DNA of 44,283 nt from an uncultured Alphaproteobacteria bacterium (lineage in GTDB: Bacteria > Pseudomonadota > Alphaproteobacteria > Rs-D84). Location of the stretch: the NCBI GenBank assembly GCA_944389595.1, contig CALXMY010000006.1:1-44283 (forward strand), read 5' to 3'. Under the pieces are notes generated by a model. The model was not told where the DNA came from and ran no database searches. It worked only from the letters and a program-made list of their open reading frames with translations. Position 1 is the stretch's first letter. Every line of letters starts with the position of its first letter. Positions 17,344 to 25,596 of the stretch are shown here, piece after piece. The position numbers and the translations under genes were made by a program.

Positions 17344-17805
17344 ATGGCAACAGTTATCAGATTGGCGCGTTTTGGTGCAAAAAAACGCCCATATTATCAT
17401 GTGGTGGTAACAGATTCACGCAATGCGCGTAATTCCGGTAATATTTTGGCAACGGTCGGTAAATATGACCCAATGTTGCCGCGCGATAATGAAAAACGCG
17501 TTGTATTAAAAGTTGATGAAATCAAAGATTGGATGGCCAAAGGTGCCAAACCGTCTGATCGTGTATATCGTTTCTTGGCCAAGGCCGGATTGGTTGCTGA
17601 ACGTGTTGTGCCAAACCAGACGAAAAAGAATCTGCAATCTGAAAAAACTTTGCAGAAAATCAAAGACAAACAAGATAAATTGGCAAAAATAGCCGAAGAA
17701 CAGGCCGCAGCCGAAGCCGCAGCAAAGGCAGCAGCCGAAGCACCGGCCGCCGAAGAATCAACAGAAGCCCCCGTGGCGGAAGAAGCTGCCCCGGTTGCCG
17801 AATAA
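17344..17805 (+). CDS. rpsP: 30S ribosomal protein S16
   Basis: S16 is an assembly protein of the small ribosomal subunit. The first 85 residues are canonical (TVIRLARFGAKKRPYYHVVV, GKYDPMLP, DWMAKGAKPSDRVYRFLAKAG). The remaining residues form a Lys-rich then Ala/Glu-rich low-complexity tail, common in alphaproteobacterial S16 but long here (153 residues in total against 80-90 in the basic form). AAGGAG lies 8 nt before the ATG. It opens the rpsP-rimM-trmD-rplS operon. Confidence 0.98.
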   Translation: MATVIRLARFGAKKRPYYHVVVTDSRNARNSGNILATVGKYDPMLPRDNEKRVVLKVDEIKDWMAKGAKPSDRVYRFLAKAGLVAERVVPNQTKKNLQSEKTLQKIKDKQDKLAKIAEEQAAAEAAAKAAAEAPAAEESTEAPVAEEAAPVAE

Positions 17806-17815
17806 TTTTGCACAA

Positions 17816-17836
17816 TGCCCGGGCGCGTCCCGGGCA
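17816..17836 (+). other. GC-rich hairpin between rpsP and the next gene
   Basis: TGCCCGGG / CCCGGGCA with a 5-nt loop lies 10 nt after the rpsP stop codon. It is followed by AAAAATTATA, not by T, so it is more likely a message-stabilising or partial attenuator hairpin than a full terminator. Confidence 0.6.
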
Positions 17837-17859
17837 AAAATTATATTCAGGTGATTAAT

Positions 17860-18042
17860 ATGTTAAGATGCCCACATAATCCCAATATAACATGCGGATA
17901 TTTGTATCGTGAATCAGAATGGCACAGACAACTGAATTATAGTTTGAAATATCAACTGCATGCAAATATATGTAAAAAAGGTGAATGTCCGGCAAATCCT
18001 GATATCTGTGTGCGATTGGCAAAATCGTTAAGGCAAAGATAA
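17860..18042 (+). CDS. 60-residue Cys-rich protein inside the rpsP operon
   Basis: A small cytoplasmic-looking protein with four Cys in two clusters: CPHNPNITC near the N-terminus and CKKGECPANPDIC near the C-terminus (five Cys in total counting both ends). The spacing suggests binding of zinc or another metal, but no known finger pattern fits exactly. AGGTGA precedes the ATG at a good distance; an earlier in-frame ATG in the hairpin has no such site. It lies between rpsP and rimM with only 5 bp to rimM, so it must be co-transcribed. The function is unknown. Confidence 0.8.
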   Translation: MLRCPHNPNITCGYLYRESEWHRQLNYSLKYQLHANICKKGECPANPDICVRLAKSLRQR

Positions 18043-18047
18043 AAAAT

Positions 18048-18509
18048 ATGTCCGATAATAAACAGATTTTGATTGGAAAGATTGTTGCCCCCCAGGGTGT
18101 GCGTGGCGAAGTGCGTGTTCAAACGTATACAGCGGCACCAACAGATTTAAAAACACTGTCTGTACACAGTGCCAAATTATCAGATGGAGCGTTTCATTTT
18201 GTGCGCGCGGTACCTGCATCCAGCGTTATAATTGCGCGTATTGATGGGGTAAATAATCGTAATGATGCGGAATTACTGCGTGGCGTGGAATTGTTTATAA
18301 ATCGTGATGATTTGCCGGCCCTGCCCGATGGTGAATATTATCATGCCGATTTAATTGGTATGCGCGTTGTGCGTGATGGTGCACAAATAGGCATCGTTGA
18401 CGATATTCAAAATTATGGTGGTGGCGATATATTGGAATTGAATAACGGTGAAATGGTGTCGTTTGTTGGGGCGACTGTGGATACAGAAAACAAAACAATT
18501 TATATCTAG
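18048..18509 (+). CDS. rimM: 16S rRNA processing factor RimM
   Basis: RimM helps mature the 3' domain of the 30S subunit and binds S19. The 153-residue product has the N-terminal motif IGKIVAPQGVRGEVRV and a C-terminal PRC-like barrel (EYYHADLIGMRVVRDGAQIG ... DILELNNGEMVSFV). Its operon position beside rpsP and trmD is the conserved one. It is slightly shorter than the usual 165-185 residues. Confidence 0.95.
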   Translation: MSDNKQILIGKIVAPQGVRGEVRVQTYTAAPTDLKTLSVHSAKLSDGAFHFVRAVPASSVIIARIDGVNNRNDAELLRGVELFINRDDLPALPDGEYYHADLIGMRVVRDGAQIGIVDDIQNYGGGDILELNNGEMVSFVGATVDTENKTIYI

Positions 18510-18569
18510 ATATGGATTGTTTACACGTGTCATGTGACAAAAAAGTTTATAAAAAGAGGCTATAGATAA

Positions 18570-18926
18570 ATGAAAAAAGAAGTAAAACCAATGCCAAAAA
18601 CTTTTGTGTGCGAGCACGAAAATTTTGATAATATTTATTTCCCAAAACCACCGGTGGTGCGTAAAAACACCCCCAGATACAGCAGCTGTGTGCATGCGTG
18701 TCGGCAATTTATGGATTATAGTTCCGACAGATGGGGACGTAAAATTATTCCGGCGAATGCAACATGTCCACATGTTAAAACTGATAATGGAAATGCAGAA
18801 GCATGTCGTGGGGCATTTATGTGTTTTAATGGTAAAATTATTGGACCATTAAATGATTTATTAAATCAAATTCCGTCATTAAAAAAACGCGTTTTGGTGG
18901 AATATATAAAAATGGCGGAACGTTAG
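18570..18926 (+). CDS. 118-residue Cys-rich protein, rimM-trmD insertion 1
   Basis: A soluble, basic protein with six Cys: CEHEN near residue 14, CVHAC near 40-44, CPHV, ACRG and MCFNG in the middle. The C-terminal third is helical (LLNQIPSLKKRVLVEYIKMAE). CxxxC and CPH patterns suggest metal binding. No signal peptide and no family that I know. It starts 60 bp after rimM with AGAGG upstream and is the first of three consecutive Cys-rich genes separating rimM from trmD. Confidence 0.8.
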   Translation: MKKEVKPMPKTFVCEHENFDNIYFPKPPVVRKNTPRYSSCVHACRQFMDYSSDRWGRKIIPANATCPHVKTDNGNAEACRGAFMCFNGKIIGPLNDLLNQIPSLKKRVLVEYIKMAER

Positions 18927-18954
18927 TTTTTTATACATAACAGGGGAATATAAT

Positions 18955-19287
18955 ATGTTTAAATCACAACAAAAACAAAAAGCAGAAGTAAAACAGGAAA
19001 GTATGACAGCGTGCTTTCATGTGCGCCCGGCCGGAATAAGTTTAAATGCGTCGTGCGATTTAGATTGTCGGTCGTTTAATGAATTTGCCGCACAATGTCC
19101 AATATGTGATCATGTAACAAATGATAATAACCCGATTAAACAATGGTCTTGTGGCGATGGAAAACGTATATTGGAATTTGATGTTGATATTGAACGCCGT
19201 GGAAGGGATTGGCAAAAATATTCATCTGATTTCACAGACAAAATGAAACATGTTTGCATGTCTTGTAAACATAACAGAATGCGATAA
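18955..19287 (+). CDS. 110-residue Cys-rich protein, rimM-trmD insertion 2
   Basis: A soluble protein with eight Cys, including SCDLDCRS, QCPICDH and a C-terminal CMSCKH. Two CxxC pairs plus CxxxC make zinc or iron-sulfur binding plausible. The N-terminus is Gln/Lys-rich. AGGGGA is placed well before the ATG. No family is recognised. Neighbours are two further Cys-rich genes, with 28 and 14 bp gaps. Confidence 0.8.
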   Translation: MFKSQQKQKAEVKQESMTACFHVRPAGISLNASCDLDCRSFNEFAAQCPICDHVTNDNNPIKQWSCGDGKRILEFDVDIERRGRDWQKYSSDFTDKMKHVCMSCKHNRMR

Positions 19288-19301
19288 ATCAAAGGATTGA
19301 T

Positions 19302-19565
19302 ATGGAAAACAATAGTATACAAATGGTATTCAGATTTGATGAAATTGGTCGAAAAAGCATTTTTGCAAAATGTGCCGATGCCAATGGATTGTGCCCTGTG
19401 TTCAAATTTTTGAACGGGTGTGGTTTATATCATGAATTGCTGCACCAGGAACCAGACAGAATCAAGGTAATGTCGGTCAAGCCGTTTGAATCCGACGAAA
19501 TGACAGATAATGCGATTCAATTGGCAAGTTATTTGTGCAAAAAGTGCAAAAATCGTATCAGATAG
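19302..19565 (+). CDS. 87-residue Cys-rich protein, rimM-trmD insertion 3
   Basis: A soluble protein with five Cys: AKCADANGLCP, NGCGLYHE and a terminal CKKCKNR. The C-terminal CxxC followed by basic residues resembles the end of the preceding protein (CMSCKHNR), suggesting that the two are distantly related. AAAGGA precedes the ATG. Its stop codon is 2 bp before the trmD ATG, so trmD translation may depend on it. Confidence 0.8.
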   Translation: MENNSIQMVFRFDEIGRKSIFAKCADANGLCPVFKFLNGCGLYHELLHQEPDRIKVMSVKPFESDEMTDNAIQLASYLCKKCKNRIR

Positions 19566-19567
19566 TC

Positions 19568-20254
19568 ATGCATTTTGATATATTGACCATTTTTCCGGAA
19601 ATGTTTCCCGGCACGTTGGGCGGCGGGGTTGTTGGACGCGCTTTGTCCAATGGAATATGGTCGTATAACGCAATAAATATTCGTGATTTTGCGCATGATA
19701 ACTATGGCAGTGTTGATGATGAACAGTTCGGTGGTGGCGTGGGCCAGGTAATGCGTGCCGATGTTTTGGGAAATGCAATAGATTCAATCAAAAATCGCGG
19801 AAAAATAATATATTTTTCGCCGCGAGGGCCGCGATTAACACAAAAATTGGTACGCGAATTTGCCGGGGATAAGGATGCAAATTATACCCTGCTCTGTGGT
19901 CGATACGAAGGAATTGATCAACGAATCATCGATGAATATGATATAATGGAATTATCCATTGGCGATTATATATTGTCGGGTGGTGAAATTGCCGCGCAAG
20001 TTTTTATTGACAGTGTGGTTCGTGTGATGGATAATGTCCTGGGCGGTGGCGCAGATGCCACACTTAATGAAAGTTTTGAAATCGGGGGGCTGGAATGGCC
20101 GTTATACACCCGCCCGTCGGCATGGCGTGGACATAATGTCCCAGAAGTCCTGCTGTCCGGTCACCACGGCAATATAGAACGGTGGCGGAAACAACAATCG
20201 GACGAAATAACAAAACAACGTCGTCCGGATTTAATAAAGGAAAATGAAAAATGA
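19568..20254 (+). CDS. trmD: tRNA (guanine-37-N1)-methyltransferase
   Basis: TrmD methylates G37 next to the anticodon of several tRNAs and so prevents +1 frameshifting. The 228-residue product shows the SPOUT-class trefoil knot and SAM-binding region [18 protein letters not shown] followed by [13 protein letters not shown], the N-terminal [11 protein letters not shown], and the C-terminal [21 protein letters not shown]. The start at 19568 matches the family N-terminus; it lacks a clear ribosome binding site and follows the previous stop by 2 bp, suggesting translational coupling. Confidence 0.97.
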   Translation: MHFDILTIFPEMFPGTLGGGVVGRALSNGIWSYNAINIRDFAHDNYGSVDDEQFGGGVGQVMRADVLGNAIDSIKNRGKIIYFSPRGPRLTQKLVREFAGDKDANYTLLCGRYEGIDQRIIDEYDIMELSIGDYILSGGEIAAQVFIDSVVRVMDNVLGGGADATLNESFEIGGLEWPLYTRPSAWRGHNVPEVLLSGHHGNIERWRKQQSDEITKQRRPDLIKENEK

Positions 20255-20652
20255 GCATTATTAAAAAAATCGAACAGGCGCAAGTCGAAAAATTGCGCGG
20301 CGACAAAAAAATCCCTGCATTTAAATCGGGGGATACTGTCAAAGTGCATGTCAGAATCAAGGATGGTGATAAATTCCGTATTCAGGTGTTCGAAGGCGTT
20401 GTTATCGCGCGCGATGGCGGCAATGGCAACAATGCGTCGTTTACTGTGCGTCGTGAATCGTATGGGGTTGGTGTGGAACGTAAATTCCCATTATACAGCC
20501 CGGCAATTGCAAAAATTGAAAAGGTTCGCACCGGTAAGGTTCGTCGTGCTAAATTGTTCTTTTTACGCGGTCTGTCCGGTAAAAAGGCACGTATTGTCGA
20601 AGATTTGTCGGCGGTTTCTGGGGAAAAAGCAGAAAAAAACGCAGATAAATAA
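20251..20652 (+). CDS. rplS: 50S ribosomal protein L19
   Basis: L19 lies at the 30S-50S interface. The 133-residue product has [49 protein letters not shown] and a C-terminal [20 protein letters not shown], all canonical. A short Ala/Glu/Lys tail follows. The ATG overlaps the trmD stop codon by 4 bp. A strong terminator ends the operon. Confidence 0.98.
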   Translation: MSIIKKIEQAQVEKLRGDKKIPAFKSGDTVKVHVRIKDGDKFRIQVFEGVVIARDGGNGNNASFTVRRESYGVGVERKFPLYSPAIAKIEKVRTGKVRRAKLFFLRGLSGKKARIVEDLSAVSGEKAEKNADK

Positions 20653-20671
20653 TATCGCAATATATTATGAT

Positions 20672-20705
20672 AAAAATCCCACAATCGTGGGATTTTTGTT
20701 TTTTT
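20672..20705 (+). terminator. Intrinsic terminator of the rpsP operon
   Basis: AAAAATCCCAC / GTGGGATTTTT with loop AATC (20672-20697) is followed by a further T run. Confidence 0.9.
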
Positions 20706-20745
20706 GATATTTAATGATTTGACTTTATTGTGGGTGGACTGTAAC

Positions 20746-21111
20746 ATGTTTAATATGAAAAATTTATTACTGGGTGGATTTTTTTTGACGATTTTTATGG
20801 TTGCGCCAATGTGCGCCAATGCGTATGTTGACCGGCAAACTGCAACCGTACGAATAATGAACAAGGCCGCTGGCAAGGTTCAAACAATTAATATGCCCGT
20901 GGGGCAAAATGTGCAATATGAAAAACTGAATATGATTGTGCGTTCGTGTAAACAGACCGACCCGTTTGATGCCGAAGATTTTTTTATGTTTATTGAAATA
21001 GACAAATCCGACGAAGGCAAAATCTTTAGCGGTTGGATGAGTGCGAATGAACCCGGGGATAACCCTTTGCAAAATGCTGATTATGATTTATGGTTGGTTA
21101 AATGCGAATAA
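20746..21111 (+). CDS. DUF2155 family secreted protein
   Basis: This 121-residue protein has a signal peptide (KNLLLGGFFLTIFMVAPMCANA) followed by the DUF2155 pattern: RQTATVRIMNKAAGKVQTI, MIVRSCKQ, FIEI, FSGWMSAN and a C-terminal YDLWLVKC. The family is largely alphaproteobacterial, periplasmic and of unknown function. Two conserved Cys (RSCK and the final KCE) could form a disulfide. The start is chosen at 20746, with GGTGGA upstream, over later in-frame ATG at 20755. It begins a run of envelope genes up to tsaD. Confidence 0.85.
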   Translation: MFNMKNLLLGGFFLTIFMVAPMCANAYVDRQTATVRIMNKAAGKVQTINMPVGQNVQYEKLNMIVRSCKQTDPFDAEDFFMFIEIDKSDEGKIFSGWMSANEPGDNPLQNADYDLWLVKCE

Positions 21112-21129
21112 TTTTTATGGGGGGCAAGT

Positions 21130-21435
21130 ATGAAATTTATAAAAAAATATTTAAAGTTTGTAATTGGAATTGCGGTATTGGTTTTTGTGGTGGTTATGTT
21201 TTTCTTTGCCGTGAAAAACAGTGATTTGGAAAATGGAAATTTAAAAAAATGGCGCAGTGCTGATTTAAATCGGCGGACCGCCGCCGCACAAATATTGGCG
21301 GCATCTGATGAAAATTTGGATTTGTTGGTACAATGTGTTGATAAAATTGCTACTTTGCCGGATTCTGGCGAAATGGCGGTGCGTGACGCGGTGGCGTTGT
21401 GCTATACCGGAATCCAGGTCAATCAAAATAATTAA
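21130..21435 (+). CDS. Small single-pass membrane protein
   Basis: This 101-residue protein has a basic start, one strong membrane helix at about residues 9-29 (FVIGIAVLVFVVVMFFFAV) and a soluble C-terminal helical part (RRTAAAQILAASDENLDLLV) with two Cys. No family is recognised. GGGGGGCA precedes the ATG; it lies 18 bp after the DUF2155 gene and 1 bp before the next. Confidence 0.8.
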   Translation: MKFIKKYLKFVIGIAVLVFVVVMFFFAVKNSDLENGNLKKWRSADLNRRTAAAQILAASDENLDLLVQCVDKIATLPDSGEMAVRDAVALCYTGIQVNQNN

Positions 21436-21436
21436 A

Positions 21437-22123
21437 ATGAAATGGTTGGTAGCGTTTTTATTGCTGGTTGGATGCAATGGCGCGGATTATTTTGATATCG
21501 GACATGAATATCTGGGGGCGCGTTATGTTGCGGATCCGTTGGGTGAAAATATGGCCCCAGATATGGATCCATTAATACGTGATGATGCGTTTGATTGTGT
21601 TACATTTGTTGAAACAGTATTGGCGCATGGCAACGTAAATAAATTGAATAAAATCAGATACAAAAACGGCAAAGTTGATTTTTTATGTCGAAATCATTTT
21701 ATTGAATCTGATTGGCTGATTAATAATTCAAATTTGGTTGAAAATGTCAGTTCAAAATATGGGGCTGTGAAAGTACGTCATGTTGCGATTGATAAACAAC
21801 AATGGCTGTATAAAGTTCATGGAATTAATGCAATATTTCCGATTGAAACGGTTAATTTGGAATATATTCCATATGATAAATTGGAACGTATTAATGTGTC
21901 TGAGCCATTGATTGTGTTATTTATTGCTGGAAAATCAGAAAAAAATGATAAAATAGGAACAGATTTAGCGGTTCGACACATGGGATTTTTGTTACCGAAT
22001 GGTATATTGCGTCACGCTTCGTCACAATATGGGCGTGTGATGGATACAGATTTTTATAATTATGTGTCGGAACGCGCAAAGGATGATAACAATATTGGAA
22101 TAACATTGGTGCGAATAAAATGA
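21437..22123 (+). CDS. DUF1460-type N-acetylmuramoyl-L-alanine amidase-like lipoprotein
   Basis: A 228-residue protein with a short lipoprotein signal (KWLVAFLLLVGC, lipobox Cys13). The motif DDAFDCVTFVET carries the presumed catalytic Cys54 of the DUF1460 family, and RHMGFLL followed by ILRHASS provides the His part. Known members fall in the NlpC/P60-like superfamily and cleave peptidoglycan peptides or related bonds. It is therefore probably an outer-membrane-attached cell-wall hydrolase. The ATG at 21437 is chosen because it gives the signal peptide; the frame also runs upstream through the previous gene without a plausible start. It overlaps tsaD by 4 bp. Confidence 0.8.
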   Translation: MKWLVAFLLLVGCNGADYFDIGHEYLGARYVADPLGENMAPDMDPLIRDDAFDCVTFVETVLAHGNVNKLNKIRYKNGKVDFLCRNHFIESDWLINNSNLVENVSSKYGAVKVRHVAIDKQQWLYKVHGINAIFPIETVNLEYIPYDKLERINVSEPLIVLFIAGKSEKNDKIGTDLAVRHMGFLLPNGILRHASSQYGRVMDTDFYNYVSERAKDDNNIGITLVRIK

Positions 22124-23253
22124 ATACAGATGAAATAATTCGTATGGATATGGGAACATTGGATGGTGCCGGTACAGGCAACAAAAATACAGCCCGGCAA
22201 ATTTTATGTTTGGGGATTGAATCGTCGTGTGACGAAACATCTGCGGCCATTGTTGATTCAAACAGAAATATTCTATCACATATAATATATTCGCAAATTC
22301 CGGAACATCAAAAATATGGTGGGGTTGTGCCTGAATTGGCGGCACGTGCACATATTTTGGCAATTGACGAGGTTATTAAAAAAACATTGGAAAATGCCGG
22401 TAAAACGATTGATGATATTGATGTTATTGCCGCGACTGCGGGGCCTGGTTTGATTGGCGGGGTTTTGGTTGGATGGATGGCCGCGACCGGTATCGCGCAA
22501 TCAACCGGTAAACCATTGGTTGCGGTAAATCATCTGGAAGGTCACGCATTGGTGCCGCGCCTGCATGCGGCATCTGCATCGGGGGCCGATGGGGTTATTG
22601 ATGTGGATTTCCCGTATTTATTGATGCTGGCATCGGGTGGGCATTGTCAAATTTTATTGGTGCGCGGTGTTGGTAAATATGAAATGATTGGTCAAACGTT
22701 GGATGACAGTGCCGGCGAGGCTTTTGACAAAATTGCCAAGATGTTGGGACTGGGGTATCCGGGTGGGCCAATTGTTGATAAACGCGCCGCAGCGGGTAAT
22801 GCGCGTGCATTTGGTTTTCCGCGACCATTGTGTGATAAACCGGGATGTGATTTTTCGTTCAGTGGTATTAAAACCGCTGCGCGCACATTTTTATCACACG
22901 AAACAACGCCGTATTCCGATGAATTTATAAATGATTTTTGTGCGTCTTTTCAGGCGGCCGTGGTTGATTGCATAATTAACAGATTGGAAAACGCATTTAA
23001 AGACGCGCGTGTCATTAATGCCGCACCACGGACATTGGTGGTTGCCGGTGGCGTTGCAAAAAACAGCGCAATACGTGCAGCAATGGAACAATTGGCAACA
23101 AAGCATCATGTTGTGTTTGCTGCACCGCCAATGAATTTGTGCACTGATAACGGTGCAATGATTGCGTGGGCGGGATTGGAAAATTACAGATTGGGCCGTG
23201 TGGTAACCGGGCCTGTTGCGCCCCGCCCCCGTTGGCCACTGACAGATTTATAA
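22120..23253 (+). CDS. tsaD: tRNA N6-adenosine threonylcarbamoyltransferase
   Basis: TsaD transfers threonylcarbamoyl to A37 of ANN-decoding tRNAs, with TsaB and TsaE. The 377-residue product shows LCLGIESSCDETSAAIVD, the metal-binding pair in HLEGHALVP (His138, His142), LLMLASGGHCQILLV, and DDSAGEAFDKIAKMLGLGYPGG. The C-terminal VAGGVAKNSAIR and CTDNGAMIAWAG are also canonical. The N-terminus carries about 27 extra residues before the family start; internal ATGs at 22144 and 22150 are possible, but the ATGA overlap with the upstream gene favours 22120. Confidence 0.97.
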   Translation: MNTDEIIRMDMGTLDGAGTGNKNTARQILCLGIESSCDETSAAIVDSNRNILSHIIYSQIPEHQKYGGVVPELAARAHILAIDEVIKKTLENAGKTIDDIDVIAATAGPGLIGGVLVGWMAATGIAQSTGKPLVAVNHLEGHALVPRLHAASASGADGVIDVDFPYLLMLASGGHCQILLVRGVGKYEMIGQTLDDSAGEAFDKIAKMLGLGYPGGPIVDKRAAAGNARAFGFPRPLCDKPGCDFSFSGIKTAARTFLSHETTPYSDEFINDFCASFQAAVVDCIINRLENAFKDARVINAAPRTLVVAGGVAKNSAIRAAMEQLATKHHVVFAAPPMNLCTDNGAMIAWAGLENYRLGRVVTGPVAPRPRWPLTDL

Positions 23254-23256
23254 AAT

Positions 23257-23284
23257 TTGTTTTTTATATAAAATATGTTATAAT
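23257..23284 (+). promoter_or_regulatory. Promoter of the 165-residue gene, suggesting a leaderless message
   Basis: TTGTTT (23257-23262), a 16-bp spacer and a perfect TATAAT (23279-23284) put transcription start at about 23290-23293, at the start codon. No ribosome binding site precedes the ATG. Confidence 0.6.
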
Positions 23285-23292
23285 TTTCTATT

Positions 23293-23790
23293 ATGAATGA
23301 TTATTTAAAAAAATATGATGCGGCAACGCAAAAGGTTTTGGAACAGGCAAAAAAAATAGACAGAGTTGCCCGTGATGAAATTTGCGCAGAGCATTCATTA
23401 TATGACATTGCATATGTTTTACGCGAAAAGTATAAGGACCCAGTGTTTCGTAATAAATACGTTGGCAATTTGCCGTTTAATGGATTTATTCCGTACCCAA
23501 AGGGCTTTTGTGCATTGTCAACAATTTGTGTTTATGAATTGTATGGCGGTGATGAACTGTGGGTACCATCGGCAATAAAATTGGGCGCGTGGGAACATGC
23601 ACCGGTTGTTTTTATGCGCGATAAAATCTTTGACGAACCGTTTGATGCCACGGGTGATCAATTTGCACCATTACGTGTGCCGTATGAATTGGGAACCCCA
23701 ATTAACCGGAGCATGCGTGATATGAAAACACCGAACAAGAAAAAATTTATTGCCGAAATACGCAAGGCATTAAATGGACGAAATTCATGA
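23293..23790 (+). CDS. Uncharacterised protein with a possible Cys-His-Asp triad
   Basis: This 165-residue soluble protein has a basic helical N-terminus and a compact core: KGFCALSTICVYELYGGDELW (Cys73 and Cys79), AWEHAPVVFM (His102) and FDATGDQFAP (Asp118). The order Cys, His, then D-[AP]-T-x-x-Q-F resembles papain-like and transglutaminase-like folds, so a cysteine peptidase or amidase is possible; this is inference. I cannot name a family. The gene has its own promoter, no visible ribosome binding site and overlaps xseA by 4 bp. Confidence 0.8.
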   Translation: MNDYLKKYDAATQKVLEQAKKIDRVARDEICAEHSLYDIAYVLREKYKDPVFRNKYVGNLPFNGFIPYPKGFCALSTICVYELYGGDELWVPSAIKLGAWEHAPVVFMRDKIFDEPFDATGDQFAPLRVPYELGTPINRSMRDMKTPNKKKFIAEIRKALNGRNS

Positions 23791-25034
23791 TTGAAAAACC
23801 ACAACCATTTGTATCATCGGATATGGTGTTCAGTGTTTCTGATGCGTCGGCATTGTTAAAAAATGTCGTTGAAACTGCATTCCCGCGTATCCGAATTCGT
23901 GGCGAATTGTCGCAAATTACGCGTGCGTCGTCCGGGCATATGTATATGACGATAAAGGATGCCGGGGCGGCGATATCAGTGATTATTTGGCGTGGCACAC
24001 CTGTACCATTTAAATTAGAGGATGGTATAGAGGTTATTGTTACCGGGCGTTTTACAACCTATCCTGCACGCAGTAATTATCAAATAATTGTTTCAGAAAT
24101 AGAAATGGCGGGTGTTGGCGCGATTCTGAAAATGCTGGAGGAGCGCAAGCGCAAATTGGCCGCCGAAGGATTATTTGATGCCGCACGGAAAAAGCCGTTA
24201 CCACGCCTGCCCCAGCGTATTGGTGTTGTAACCAGTCCAACCGGTGCCGCGTTTCAAGATATTCAAAACCGTTTGCGTGAACGTTTCCCTGTGACGGTTG
24301 TTTTATACCCCGCCACTGTTCAGGGCGCGACCGCCGCGGCCGAGGTTGCCGCCGGAATCGAATATTTCAATCGTGTGAAAAATGTTGATGTGATTATCGT
24401 TGCGCGTGGTGGTGGTGCACTGGAAGATTTGTTGCCTTTTTCCGAAGAAATTGTTGTGCGTGCCGCCGCGGCCAGTGAAATACCGTTGATTTCCGGCGTG
24501 GGACATGAACCCGATTGGATGTTGATTGATTTCGCGGCCGATGTGCGCGCGCCAACGCCCACTGGTGCGGCGGAAATGGTTGTGCCGACCAAGTTGTCTT
24601 TGATTCAGGAATTGGATAATTTGTGGCACAGATTGTCAAATAATTTTACAACGCGTTTGACCAATGCGAAAAATCGCATGGAATCAATTATAATTAAGAA
24701 CCCAAAACAAATGATTATGGAACGTCAACAGCGTTTGGACGATTTAACCCGTACGATAAATATTATTATCAATGGCAAAATAGTCACGGCGCATCAGCGT
24801 ATGGATTCTGTATCAACATTTGTAAACATATTGCAAAATAAAATGCAGACTTTATCGCAATCTGTGAATCATTTGGGACAAATGTTAAATTCATTAAGTT
24901 ATAAAAATGTGTTGACGCGTGGCTATGCAATTGTGCGCGATGAAAAAAATCAGATTGTCAGTCGCGCAGATGGTGCACAGCCTGCATCAATCGAATTTGC
25001 CGACGGTATTATTCCTGTGCAAATCAAACGGTAA
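23787..25034 (+). CDS. xseA: Exodeoxyribonuclease VII large subunit
   Basis: With XseB this enzyme degrades single-stranded DNA to oligonucleotides during repair. The 415-residue product has an N-terminal OB fold (FPRIRIRGELSQITRASSGHMY), the catalytic region RIGVVTSPTGAAFQDI, VDVIIVARGGGALEDLLPF, LISGVGHEPDWMLIDFAADV and APTPTGAAE. A long coiled coil and the terminal LTRGYAIVRDEKNQIVS follow. xseB is not in the window. It is convergent with the PAP2 gene; their stop codons touch and no terminator lies between. Confidence 0.97.
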   Translation: MIEKPQPFVSSDMVFSVSDASALLKNVVETAFPRIRIRGELSQITRASSGHMYMTIKDAGAAISVIIWRGTPVPFKLEDGIEVIVTGRFTTYPARSNYQIIVSEIEMAGVGAILKMLEERKRKLAAEGLFDAARKKPLPRLPQRIGVVTSPTGAAFQDIQNRLRERFPVTVVLYPATVQGATAAAEVAAGIEYFNRVKNVDVIIVARGGGALEDLLPFSEEIVVRAAAASEIPLISGVGHEPDWMLIDFAADVRAPTPTGAAEMVVPTKLSLIQELDNLWHRLSNNFTTRLTNAKNRMESIIIKNPKQMIMERQQRLDDLTRTINIIINGKIVTAHQRMDSVSTFVNILQNKMQTLSQSVNHLGQMLNSLSYKNVLTRGYAIVRDEKNQIVSRADGAQPASIEFADGIIPVQIKR

Positions 25035-25577
25035 TCAAAACTGCATTCGAAAACCTAATTTGAATCCGTCGCCATCGGCGGCAACTGTCACACGGTTGTC
25101 ATATTTGCCAACCAACAGCCATGTAAAAAGTGCACTGACCGCGGCACCGCCCAATACGTCGTGCCAATAATGTGCCCGCGCATGTACGCGTGACCACCCG
25201 GTTACCAATGCCATTGCGTATGGAATCAGTGCGGGTTTCCATCCATAACGTTTGTGTACAAACATGGCGGCCGAAAACGCGCCCGCAGAATGGCCGCTGG
25301 GGAACGATTTCCAATCCGATCCATTGGGGCGTTGCTCGATTTCCAGCATTTTTATACCTTCGGTGGCGACCTGGGCTGCGATGACCGATTCCGCCAATTG
25401 CAGCGTGCCCCACCAATCTTTTTCCATTACTGTCATACCTAATGCATATGCAGGAGCCATCGCCATCATCAAATCGCCTAATTTGTTGATGTCTGTGAAT
25501 GGACCCGCAAGTGCGTTGTTGGAAAGTGTCAATGTCACCCCAACAGAAAGTATGGCAAAAGTTCTACGTTTTGACAT
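25035..25577 (-). CDS. PAP2-family phosphatase, exported
   Basis: A 180-residue protein with a signal peptide or first membrane segment (FAILSVGVTLTLSNNALAG). All three PAP2 motifs are present: KxxxxxxRP in KMLEIEQRPN, PSGH in SFPSGHSAG, and SRxxxxxHxxxD in SRVHARAHYWHD. Members dephosphorylate lipid phosphates such as undecaprenyl-pyrophosphate, phosphatidylglycerol-phosphate or lipid A; the substrate here is open. The end, FKLGFRMQF, looks like an outer-membrane beta strand with terminal Phe, which is unusual for PAP2. The gene is directly downstream of a structured RNA whose terminator ends 20 nt before the ATG. Confidence 0.88.
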   Translation of the reverse strand: MSKRRTFAILSVGVTLTLSNNALAGPFTDINKLGDLMMAMAPAYALGMTVMEKDWWGTLQLAESVIAAQVATEGIKMLEIEQRPNGSDWKSFPSGHSAGAFSAAMFVHKRYGWKPALIPYAMALVTGWSRVHARAHYWHDVLGGAAVSALFTWLLVGKYDNRVTVAADGDGFKLGFRMQF

Positions 25578-25596
25578 ATTTTCCTATCCTTTGTGT

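Noticed and set aside
17192..17410. A 72-codon plus-strand frame overlapping the start of rpsP
   Set aside because: No ribosome binding site, no recognisable content, and it overlaps a conserved ribosomal protein gene out of frame.
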